From Ruminococcaceae bacterium UBA5295 (GTDB lineage Bacteria > Bacillota > Clostridia > Oscillospirales > Acutalibacteraceae): a stretch of 6,657 nt of DNA. The stretch lies in assembly GCA_002411365.1 (NCBI GenBank), contig DHSD01000030.1, forward strand, positions 1 through 6,657, in the 5' to 3' direction. This document shows positions 1 to 5,737 of this stretch, piece after piece. The position numbers were made by a program, and so were the translations under genes. Numbering within the stretch: position 1 is the stretch's first letter; each line of letters begins with the position of its first letter. The notes under the pieces were generated by a model. That model ran no database searches and was not told the origin of the DNA. It worked only from the letters and a program-made list of their open reading frames with translations.

Positions 1-1
1 A

Positions 2-619
2 AAAAAATATGTTCTTCCAGTTTACCATGATGGTGATATTGTTTCAATAAGTGAAAAAGTTGTCTCAATATGCGAAGGCAATGTCGTTTATAAAAAGGAT
101 GTAAAAGTCAGAGGCCTTGCGAAATTCCTCAGTAAATTTGTTCATGGAGATGCAGTCGTTGGCCTTCACCTTGCCATACCTGAAAAAATGCAGGTCGTAA
201 TTGATCAGATAGGCGCTCCGCGCGTGCTGTTTGCAGCATTCTGTGCGGCGGTGACAAGGCCTTTTGGCTTTCACGGCGTTTTTTACAAAGTAGCCGGCCG
301 TCAGGCTGCTGGTGTAGATGGCTTTGAATCAGATGGATTTAAGGATTACCTTAATATGGCCATACTCTGCCCGTGCAACTCGAATGAAATCTGTGAAAAG
401 ATTTGGGAAAAAACCGGTGTGCGCAGTATGATAGTAGATGCCAATGACCTTGGTGTTGAAATCCTCGGCGCGGCAAAAAATATTCCTTACAGCAAAGAGG
501 AACTGAAAAGCCTTATACGCGACAATCCGGCCTGCCAGGAAGCTGAATGCACACCTTTTGTTATAATACGCCTCGCGGAAGGACATGCCCCTCAGGAAAT
601 AGAGAAAGCAGTATCCTGA
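2..619 (+). CDS. CofE-like protein (F420-0:gamma-glutamyl ligase family), 5'-truncated
   Basis: The reading frame is open from the window edge to TGA at 617-619, giving 205 visible residues; the true start lies upstream. The ATG at 188 is internal, because conserved family sequence precedes it. Visible residues 11-19 (GDIVSISEK) match the 'GDI-V-SEK' opening block of the F420_ligase (CofE) family. KFLSKFV (41-47), the GVFYKVAG stretch (93-99), IVDANDLGVEILG (144-156) and a C-terminal DNP...TPFVIIR block (174-190) resemble the CofE-like proteins annotated in many Clostridia. CofE adds glutamate to coenzyme F420-0 in archaea and actinobacteria. F420 synthesis is not established in Clostridia, so the substrate here is unknown and the F420 name should be read as family only. 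The protein looks cytosolic, with no clear membrane segment. Roughly the first 30-50 residues are probably missing. Family assignment is fairly sure; function is not. Confidence 0.8.
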   Translation, partial: KKYVLPVYHDGDIVSISEKVVSICEGNVVYKKDVKVRGLAKFLSKFVHGDAVVGLHLAIPEKMQVVIDQIGAPRVLFAAFCAAVTRPFGFHGVFYKVAGRQAAGVDGFESDGFKDYLNMAILCPCNSNEICEKIWEKTGVRSMIVDANDLGVEILGAAKNIPYSKEELKSLIRDNPACQEAECTPFVIIRLAEGHAPQEIEKAVS

Positions 620-643
620 AAAGAGCTTATGCAAAGACAAGCC

Positions 644-675
644 ACGAGCACCGTTAAACTTCGGTGCTCGTTTTA
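644..675 (+). terminator. Intrinsic terminator after the CofE-like gene
   Basis: A perfect 10-bp inverted repeat (ACGAGCACCG at 644-653 with CGGTGCTCGT at 662-671) encloses an 8-nt loop and runs into a short T-rich stretch (TTTTAT). It lies 25 nt after the stop codon, the right place to end the upstream transcript just before the typA promoter. Confidence 0.85.
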
Positions 676-677
676 TA

Positions 678-706
678 TTCACAAATTTGTGCTCCCGTGG
701 TATAAT
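678..706 (+). promoter_or_regulatory. Sigma-A-type promoter for typA
   Basis: The -35 box TTCACA (678-683, five of six to consensus) is followed by a 17-bp spacer and a perfect -10 TATAAT (701-706). TG at 698-699 makes this an extended -10 promoter. The predicted start of transcription is about 712-714, leaving a leader of roughly 100 nt before typA. The promoter begins directly behind the preceding terminator, which supports typA being the first gene of its own unit. Confidence 0.75.
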
Positions 707-719
707 GAATCATGTCTGT

Positions 720-742
720 GAGTTTCTTCTTGCGGGAAACTC
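720..742 (+). promoter_or_regulatory. Promoter-proximal hairpin in the typA leader
   Basis: GAGTTTC (720-726) pairs perfectly with GAAACTC (736-742) around a 9-nt loop; up to two G.T pairs could extend the stem. It lies at the very 5' end of the predicted mRNA. It could stabilise the transcript or be one arm of a conformational switch with the terminator-like hairpin at 763-784. The structure is visible in the sequence; the role is inference. Confidence 0.4.
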
Positions 743-762
743 TATCGGATTATTAATTTTTT

Positions 763-784
763 CGGCAAGTTTATGCCGTTTTTT
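763..784 (+). terminator. Terminator-like hairpin in the typA leader (candidate attenuator)
   Basis: CGGCA (763-767) pairs with TGCCG (774-778) around a 6-nt loop and is followed at once by six T residues (779-784). This has the form of a short intrinsic terminator, yet it lies between the typA promoter and the typA start codon, 28 nt before the ATG. The stem is only 5 bp, so termination is probably partial. It may serve as an attenuator or may simply be read through. Confidence 0.45.
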
Positions 785-798
785 GAAATGAGTTAGAA

Positions 799-803
799 GA
801 GGG
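799..803 (+). promoter_or_regulatory. Ribosome binding site of typA
   Basis: GAGGG ends 9 nt before the ATG at 813, within an AG-rich run. It supports the chosen typA start and lies only 14 nt after the T run of the leader hairpin. Confidence 0.7.
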
Positions 804-812
804 AAATACTGC

Positions 813-2633
813 ATGGATGTCAGAAATGATTTGAGGAATGTTGCCATAATTGCTCATGTTGACCATGGAAAAACGACGCTCGTTGACCAGTTGCTTCGCC
901 AGAGCGGCGTATTCCGGGCAAATGAGGTTGTAGAAGACCGTGTGATGGACTCCAATGCGCTCGAACGTGAGCGCGGCATCACTATCCTGTCCAAAACGAC
1001 GGCCGTACATTATAAAGGTGTAAAGATCAATATCATAGATACCCCCGGGCACGCCGACTTCGGCGGCGAGGTAGAGCGTATCCTTATGATGGTAGACGGT
1101 GTGCTTCTGCTTGTGGACGCTTTTGAAGGCTGTATGCCACAGACGCGCTTTGTGCTTAAAAAAGCTTTGGCGCTCGGGAAAAAACCGCTTGTTGTTGTAA
1201 ATAAAATAGACCGCCCGGGCGCGCGCCCAAAAGAAGTCATTGACGAGGTCATTGACCTGTTTATAGAGCTCGGCGCAACAGAAGACCAGCTCGACTTTCC
1301 GGTAATTTATGCTTCCGGCCGTGATGGCTATGCCACTACCGACCTTAACGTTCAGGGCAAAGATATGAAGCCACTATTTGATGCTATCCTTAAATATATT
1401 CCTGCGCCGCATGGTGTGCTTGACGGCCCGACTCAGGTGCTGTTTTCCAATATTGACTATGATGACTATATTGGAAGGATAGGCATTGGCCGTGTTGAAC
1501 GCGGAACAGTACATGACGGTGAAAATGTTGTTCTGTGCCACCGTGACGGCACTCAGAGCAATGTGAAGGTCACAAAGCTTTACCAGTTCGAAGGTCTCAA
1601 GCGTGTTGAAGTTGAGCAGGCAAGCCTTGGCGACATTGTAGCTGTTTCTGGTGTCACAGGGATTAATATTGGTGAGACGATTTGTTCGCCCGACTGCATT
1701 GAGCCGCTTCCGTTTGTTAAAATCGACGAGCCTACGGTTTCAATGATGTTCATGGTAAACAACAGCCCGTTTGCTGGGCGTGAGGGCAAATATGTAACGT
1801 CCCGCAACCTGCGTGAGCGTCTTTTCAAAGAACTGGAAACTAATGTCGCCCTTCGCGTAGAAGAGACAGACTCCCCAGACACTTTTAAGATTTCAGGGCG
1901 CGGCGAACTGCACCTTTCCATTTTGATTGAAGAGATGCGCCGCGAGAATTACGAATTTCAGGTCTCGAGCCCTACCGTTATCTATAAGCAGATTAACGGC
2001 AAAAAATGCGAGCCTATCGAACTTTTAATGATTGAAGTTCCGAACACATATGTTGGTGCTGTTATGGAAAAACTTGGGCCGCGCAAGGCGGAGCTTCAGA
2101 ATATGAATACACGCAACACAGGTGTTACTAACCTTGAATTTAAAATCCCTGCGCGCGGCCTTATGGGCTACCGCCAGGAATTTCTTACTGATACTAACGG
2201 TAATGGCATTATGAACAGCGTTTTTGACTGCTATGAGCCGTATAAGGGAGAAATAAGCACACGCAACACAGGCTCTCTCATTGCACACGAGCAAGGCGTG
2301 GCAACAGGTTACGGCCTGTTTTACGCGCAGGACCGCGGCAGACTGTTTATTGGCCCTGGTGTGGAAGTTTATGAGGGCATGATTGTTGGCGAAAGCCCAA
2401 AATCTGATGATATAACGGTAAATGTATGCAAAAAGAAGCATGCTACAAATACCCGTGCATCAGGCGCCGATGAAGCGCTAAAACTGACGCCGCCGAGCAT
2501 ACTCAGCCTTGAACAGTGCCTCGAGTTTATCAACCCAGATGAATTAGTCGAAGTTACGCCGAAAAACATCCGCATGCGCAAAAGGACACTCAATAAAGAG
2601 CAGCGCATGAAACAGGCTGCAAAGAAAAAGTAA
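813..2633 (+). CDS. typA: Ribosome-associated GTPase TypA/BipA
   Basis: This is a full-length (606 aa) translational GTPase of the EF-G-like family, which binds the ribosome and helps 50S assembly and growth under cold or other stress. All G motifs are visible: G1 AHVDHGKTT (14-22), G2 RGITI (54-58), G3 DTPGH (76-80), G4 NKID (130-133) and a G5-like ASG (167-169). Domain II follows at about 200-290. An EF-G-like domain (residues about 300-380, including GRGELHLSIL) and the BipA C-terminal region with PARGLMGYRQEFLT, the NGNGIMN stretch and PYKGEI come next, and the protein ends in a Lys-rich tail. The PARGL-G-R-EFLT block and the lack of an EF-G domain IV separate it from EF-G and LepA. The start has a good ribosome binding site and the usual N-terminal length. 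The exonuclease gene follows after 5 nt, so the two are probably cotranscribed from the promoter at 678-706, perhaps under control of the leader hairpins. Confidence 0.97.
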   Translation: MDVRNDLRNVAIIAHVDHGKTTLVDQLLRQSGVFRANEVVEDRVMDSNALERERGITILSKTTAVHYKGVKINIIDTPGHADFGGEVERILMMVDGVLLLVDAFEGCMPQTRFVLKKALALGKKPLVVVNKIDRPGARPKEVIDEVIDLFIELGATEDQLDFPVIYASGRDGYATTDLNVQGKDMKPLFDAILKYIPAPHGVLDGPTQVLFSNIDYDDYIGRIGIGRVERGTVHDGENVVLCHRDGTQSNVKVTKLYQFEGLKRVEVEQASLGDIVAVSGVTGINIGETICSPDCIEPLPFVKIDEPTVSMMFMVNNSPFAGREGKYVTSRNLRERLFKELETNVALRVEETDSPDTFKISGRGELHLSILIEEMRRENYEFQVSSPTVIYKQINGKKCEPIELLMIEVPNTYVGAVMEKLGPRKAELQNMNTRNTGVTNLEFKIPARGLMGYRQEFLTDTNGNGIMNSVFDCYEPYKGEISTRNTGSLIAHEQGVATGYGLFYAQDRGRLFIGPGVEVYEGMIVGESPKSDDITVNVCKKKHATNTRASGADEALKLTPPSILSLEQCLEFINPDELVEVTPKNIRMRKRTLNKEQRMKQAAKKK

Positions 2634-2638
2634 AAGCA

Positions 2639-3550
2639 ATGGATTTTGTAATTCTGGATTTAGAGTGGAACGGTGCATATAGCAGACGGCTGAAAAAGTT
2701 TATGAATGAAATTATTGAATTCGGCGCGGTTCGTGTCGATGACAGACTGAGGATTAAGGATACTTTTGAGGCTTTGATACACCCGCAGGTCGGCAAAAAA
2801 ATCAGCGGAAAGATCAAACTGCTTACAAGCATTACAAATGAAGACCTTGAAGGCGGCCTGCAGTTTATGCAGGCCGTCGGCCAATTCTGCAAATGGGCAG
2901 AAGGCTCGGTCATAATGACATGGGGCACATCGGATATTCTCGCCCTTATTGAAAATTGCCGCTATTTTTGCGGCAGCGGCCGCATCCCATTTTTAAGCAG
3001 GTATGTTGACTTGCAGGCATATTGCGAACACCTTCTGTGTGCTGACAACACCAAGCAGCAGATGGGCCTTAGCACTGCAGCCGGACTGCTCCAGATTGAC
3101 GACAGCGGCTTTGACCATCACCGCGCGCTTGGCGACAGCCTGCTTACGCTCAGGTGTTTTCAAAAATTGTATAGTTCTGAAAAGCTTGAACCGTTTATCC
3201 AGAATGCAGAGTCAGATGAATTTTACCGGAAAATGGAGTTTAAGACAACTACTATATGCGATTTGAACGACCCTCTCGTAAGCAAGCAGGACCTTTCGTT
3301 CCACTGCATTCAGTGCGGCCATCTTGCCCACCGCTGCGGGAAATGGCATCTGAAAAACAAGAGTTTTCATGCCGCTTTTTACTGCAGGCACTGTGGCTAC
3401 AAATTTTTAGGGAGGGTACAGTTTAAGCTGAAATATGAGGGCCTTAAAGTAAAAAAGACGGTGCAGCCATACATAGAAGAAACGGCGGAATGTAAAAATC
3501 AAAAGAGTCCGCCCGCTAAAATTGAAGCAAAAAGCAGCAGAAATATGTAA
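2639..3550 (+). CDS. DEDDh 3'-5' exonuclease (RNase T/DnaQ fold) with C-terminal zinc ribbon
   Basis: This 303-aa protein has two parts. Residues 1-180 form a DEDDh exonuclease domain: ExoI DLEW supplies D7 and E9, ExoII WGTSD supplies D99, and ExoIII HHRALGD supplies H161 and D166 with the H-x4-D spacing of DEDDh enzymes. This fold removes nucleotides from RNA or DNA 3' ends using two metal ions; the overall look is of the KapD/ERI1-like branch rather than a polymerase proofreading subunit. Residues 223-252 carry CxxC pairs (C223/C226 and C249/C252), a likely zinc ribbon for nucleic-acid binding. The tail after 280 is Lys/Ala/Ser-rich and probably disordered. The gene begins 5 nt after the typA stop and has only a weak AG-rich Shine-Dalgarno stretch inside the typA end, which suggests translational coupling. 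All catalytic residues are present, so it should be active; the substrate is unknown. Confidence 0.85.
   Translation: MDFVILDLEWNGAYSRRLKKFMNEIIEFGAVRVDDRLRIKDTFEALIHPQVGKKISGKIKLLTSITNEDLEGGLQFMQAVGQFCKWAEGSVIMTWGTSDILALIENCRYFCGSGRIPFLSRYVDLQAYCEHLLCADNTKQQMGLSTAAGLLQIDDSGFDHHRALGDSLLTLRCFQKLYSSEKLEPFIQNAESDEFYRKMEFKTTTICDLNDPLVSKQDLSFHCIQCGHLAHRCGKWHLKNKSFHAAFYCRHCGYKFLGRVQFKLKYEGLKVKKTVQPYIEETAECKNQKSPPAKIEAKSSRNM
2852..2878 (+). repeat. Strong GC-rich inverted repeat inside the exonuclease gene
   Basis: Two 11-nt arms (2852-2862 and 2868-2878) pair with a single G.T wobble around a 5-nt GTTTA loop; the inner 8 bp (GGCCTGCA with TGCAGGCC) are perfect. No T run follows, so it is not a terminator. 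It encodes part of the linker between ExoI and ExoII (about residues 72-80) and may be a by-product of codon choice. Confidence 0.6.
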
Positions 3551-3555
3551 AAACT

Positions 3556-4206
3556 TTATTTTTGTTCATTTATACTGTTGCCTTTAGCAGCTTTGCAAAA
3601 TGATTCCATGCAGCATTTACCGCATTTGGGGCTGCGCGCGGTGCATACCGCGCGGCCATGCAGCACAAGGCGGTGGCAGAAATCATTTGATTCTTCCTGA
3701 GGGAGAATTGCGCGGAGCTGCTTTTCTATTTTTGCAGGATTTTTCCCTTCGCTTAGGCCGAGCCGCCCGCAGATGCGTATGCAGTGCGTGTCTGTTACCA
3801 CAGCGGGCTTGTGGTAGATATCGCCAACTATCAGGTTGGCTGTTTTACGGCCAACACCTGGCAGCTTTGTAAGCTCTTCTATTGTGTCAGGCACTATACC
3901 GCCGAAGTTGGATTTCAGCATCCGGCACATGGCGAGGATGTCACGTGCTTTTGTTTTGTAAAGGCCGCATGAATGGATATACTCCCCAATTTCATCTTCA
4001 GTACCTGCGCAGAAAGCGTCAAGGTTCGGAAAGCGGGCGAAAAGCTTTGGCGTTACAATGTTTACCCTCGCGTCCGTGCATTGTGCTGAAAGCCGTGTTG
4101 CGATTAAAAGCTGCAGCGGATTTTTATATGTAAGCGAACATACAGCTCCGGGATATTCTTTTTTAAGCGCATTTACCGCAAGAGAAGCACGCTGCTTTTT
4201 TGTCAT
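3556..4206 (-). CDS. nth: Endonuclease III (DNA glycosylase/AP lyase)
   Basis: This 216-aa protein is a bifunctional base-excision-repair enzyme that removes oxidised pyrimidines and cuts at the abasic site. The helix-hairpin-helix LPGVGRKTA (115-123) contains the catalytic lysine K121, and the catalytic aspartate is D139 in TDTH (138-141). The C-terminal [4Fe-4S] ligands follow the canonical C-x6-C-x2-C-x5-C pattern at C188, C195, C198 and C204. Length and motif order are those of bacterial Nth, and the 4Fe-4S loop and catalytic Lys separate it from non-lyase relatives. The chosen ATG (4204-4206) is preceded by an AGGAAGG ribosome binding site. The gene converges on the exonuclease gene with 5 bp between stop codons and is divergent from glyA; it appears to be a single-gene unit. 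Confidence 0.96.
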   Translation of the reverse strand: MTKKQRASLAVNALKKEYPGAVCSLTYKNPLQLLIATRLSAQCTDARVNIVTPKLFARFPNLDAFCAGTEDEIGEYIHSCGLYKTKARDILAMCRMLKSNFGGIVPDTIEELTKLPGVGRKTANLIVGDIYHKPAVVTDTHCIRICGRLGLSEGKNPAKIEKQLRAILPQEESNDFCHRLVLHGRAVCTARSPKCGKCCMESFCKAAKGNSINEQK

Positions 4207-4217
4207 GGTTCTGTTTT

Positions 4218-4224
4218 CCTTCCT
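4218..4224 (-). promoter_or_regulatory. Ribosome binding site of nth
   Basis: On the minus strand the sequence reads AGGAAGG, ending 11 nt before the nth ATG. The spacing is slightly long, but there is no better start nearby. Confidence 0.6.
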
Positions 4225-4283
4225 AATTTTAATTTTACTAAACTACAGATGAAAAATTTTCAGGTTGTGCAGCATTTTTTAAT

Positions 4284-4312
4284 ATTTTAATACAAAATCC
4301 GGTACGGCACAA
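4284..4312 (-). promoter_or_regulatory. Possible promoter of nth
   Basis: On the minus strand TTGTGC (4307-4312) and TAAAAT (4284-4289, five of six to the -10 consensus) are separated by exactly 17 bp. Transcription would begin near 4278, giving a leader of about 70 nt. The region is AT-rich, so chance matches are likely and the -35 box is weak. Confidence 0.35.
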
Positions 4313-4343
4313 GCTTAGCAGGCACTATATTTTCCTGTGAATA

Positions 4344-4372
4344 TTGCGCTTTTTCTAAGTACAGGGTATAAT
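4344..4372 (+). promoter_or_regulatory. Promoter of glyA
   Basis: A perfect -10 TATAAT (4367-4372) lies 17 bp downstream of a weak -35 TTGCGC (4344-4349). Transcription would start near 4379, about 27 nt before the glyA ATG at 4406. This promoter is the main reason to reject an upstream glyA start at 4337, because the -10 box would lie inside such a coding region. Confidence 0.6.
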
Positions 4373-4390
4373 AAAAGAAAATTATTCGGG

Positions 4391-4396
4391 AAAGGG
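4391..4396 (+). promoter_or_regulatory. Ribosome binding site that fixes the glyA start
   Basis: AAAGGG ends 9 nt before the ATG at 4406. A second purine run, GGAG at 4400-4403, is too close to that ATG to be the functional site. This supports initiation at 4406 rather than at the upstream in-frame ATG 4337. Confidence 0.65.
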
Positions 4397-4405
4397 TATG
4401 GAGCT

Positions 4406-5659
4406 ATGTACAGCAATATGATGGACACGATTGGCCTTGTTTTTAAAGCTGACCCTGAAGTTGGGGCTGCCATGAAACATGAACTGCAGCGTCAGCGTGA
4501 CAACCTTGAACTTATAGCCTCTGAGAACATCGTTTCTCCCGCTGTTATGGCTGCGATGGGTAGCGTTCTAACAAATAAATATGCAGAGGGCTATCCAGGC
4601 AAACGCTATTACGGCGGTTGCCAGTACGTAGATGTTGTTGAAGAGCTTGCCCGCACCCGCGCCTGCAAACTGTTTGGGGCAGAGCACGCAAATGTGCAGC
4701 CGCATTCCGGCGCGCAGGCAAACACGGCTGTTTATTTTGCCATGCTCAAACCAGGCGACACGGTAATGGGTATGAACCTCGCCGAAGGCGGCCATCTGAC
4801 ACACGGCTCGCCAGTTAATATCTCAGGCAAATATTTTCATTTTTTTCCATATGGCGTAAGTCCGGAAACCGGACGCATAGACTACAACAAAGTGTATGAA
4901 ACGGCGATGAGGGTAAAACCGAAGCTGATTGTTTCAGGAGCAAGCGCGTATCCGCGCATTATCAATTTCAAAAAGTTCCGCGATATCTGTGACGCATGCG
5001 GCGCTATTATGATGGTGGATATGGCACACATTGCCGGCCTCGTAGCTTCCGGAGACCATCCGAATCCCGTAGATTGGGCAGACATCGTGACTACAACAAC
5101 TCATAAAACGCTGCGCGGACCGCGTGGCGGTCTTATCCTCTGCAAAGAAAAATATGCAAAAGTTATAGATAAGGCAATTTTCCCTGGTACTCAGGGTGGC
5201 CCACTTATGCATGTAATAGCAGGAAAAGCAGTTTGCCTTGGCGAAGCACTTAAACCTGAATTTAAAGAATACGGCCACCGTATTGTAAAGAACGCAAAAG
5301 CGCTCGCAGATGGCCTTTTAAAGCGCGGCGTAAAACTTGTTACACGCGGGACGGACAACCACCTGATACTTATCGACCTGAGCGGGACGGACTTGACAGG
5401 CAAGGAGCTGGAGCAGCGCCTTGATTCTGTAAATATAACGACAAATAAAAACACAGTTCCAAATGAAAAGCGCAGCCCGTTTGTAACAAGCGGCCTGCGT
5501 ATCGGCACGCCGGCCGTCACAACGCGCGGCATGAATGAAAAAGATATGGACACTATAGCCGAATGCATCAGCCTTGCGATTTTCTCTTTTGACGATTCGA
5601 AAGAGAAAATTCGGTCAGCGGTAAAGGGGCTGTGCACACGCTATCCGCTGTACGAGTAA
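4406..5659 (+). CDS. glyA: Serine hydroxymethyltransferase
   Basis: GlyA is a PLP enzyme that converts serine and tetrahydrofolate to glycine and 5,10-methylenetetrahydrofolate, the main cellular one-carbon source. From the start at 4406 the protein has 417 residues, the usual bacterial length. Visible motifs are ELIASEN (35-41), NKYAEGYPGKRYYGG (57-71), QPHSGAQAN (98-106), the PLP-ring aspartate and histidine region VDMAHIAGL (D205, H208), the Schiff-base lysine K234 in TTTHKTLRGPRGG (230-242), and SGLRIGTPAVTTRG (362-375). An in-frame ATG at 4337 would add 23 residues (NIALFLSTGYNKRKL...) that do not look like SHMT and would overlap the promoter, so it was not chosen. The gene is divergent from nth and is followed by a terminator at 5682. 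Assignment is essentially certain. Confidence 0.97.
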   Translation: MYSNMMDTIGLVFKADPEVGAAMKHELQRQRDNLELIASENIVSPAVMAAMGSVLTNKYAEGYPGKRYYGGCQYVDVVEELARTRACKLFGAEHANVQPHSGAQANTAVYFAMLKPGDTVMGMNLAEGGHLTHGSPVNISGKYFHFFPYGVSPETGRIDYNKVYETAMRVKPKLIVSGASAYPRIINFKKFRDICDACGAIMMVDMAHIAGLVASGDHPNPVDWADIVTTTTHKTLRGPRGGLILCKEKYAKVIDKAIFPGTQGGPLMHVIAGKAVCLGEALKPEFKEYGHRIVKNAKALADGLLKRGVKLVTRGTDNHLILIDLSGTDLTGKELEQRLDSVNITTNKNTVPNEKRSPFVTSGLRIGTPAVTTRGMNEKDMDTIAECISLAIFSFDDSKEKIRSAVKGLCTRYPLYE

Positions 5660-5681
5660 AACAGCGCAATAATAACAAAAG

Positions 5682-5711
5682 GAGACGTGCTCGCGCGTCT
5701 CTTTTCTCTTT
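5682..5711 (+). terminator. Intrinsic terminator after glyA
   Basis: GAGACGTG (5682-5689) pairs with CGCGTCTC (5694-5701) around a CTCG loop with one G.T pair, followed by a T-rich run TTTTCTCTTT (5702-5711). A-T pairs with the preceding AAAA can extend the stem, so it could work weakly on the other strand too. It begins 22 nt after the glyA stop and ends only 26 nt before the rarA ATG. Confidence 0.8.
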
Positions 5712-5721
5712 GAGTACTTTT

Positions 5722-5729
5722 AAAGGGGG
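5722..5729 (+). promoter_or_regulatory. Ribosome binding site of rarA
   Basis: AAAGGGGG ends 8 nt before the ATG at 5738. It is a strong site at good spacing and fixes the rarA start. Confidence 0.75.
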
Positions 5730-5737
5730 CATAAAAC

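Noticed and set aside
188..619. The CofE-like gene beginning at ATG 188
   Set aside because: The same frame is open to the window edge and upstream residues carry the conserved GDIVSISEK block, so this ATG is internal and the gene is 5'-truncated by the window.
3606..3665. 10-nt direct repeat CCATGCAGCA at 3606-3615 and 3656-3665 within nth
   Set aside because: The copies are 50 nt apart and out of codon phase, with no flanking structure; a chance match is the simplest explanation.
4207..4405. A folate or glycine riboswitch in the nth-glyA gap
   Set aside because: The predicted glyA leader is only about 27 nt, too short for a riboswitch, and no matching conserved core or extended fold is apparent in the gap.
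4860..4872. Small palindrome TCCGGAAACCGGA inside glyA
   Set aside because: A 5-bp stem in the coding sequence with no T run or regulatory context; expected by chance.
5191..5637. A 148-codon open frame antisense to glyA, and similar long antisense frames over typA (1580-1921, 2025-2441) and the exonuclease gene (2590-2928)
   Set aside because: They lie wholly or mainly opposite genes with clear protein families, show no recognisable domains, and have Ser/Arg/Cys-rich compositions typical of antisense frames.
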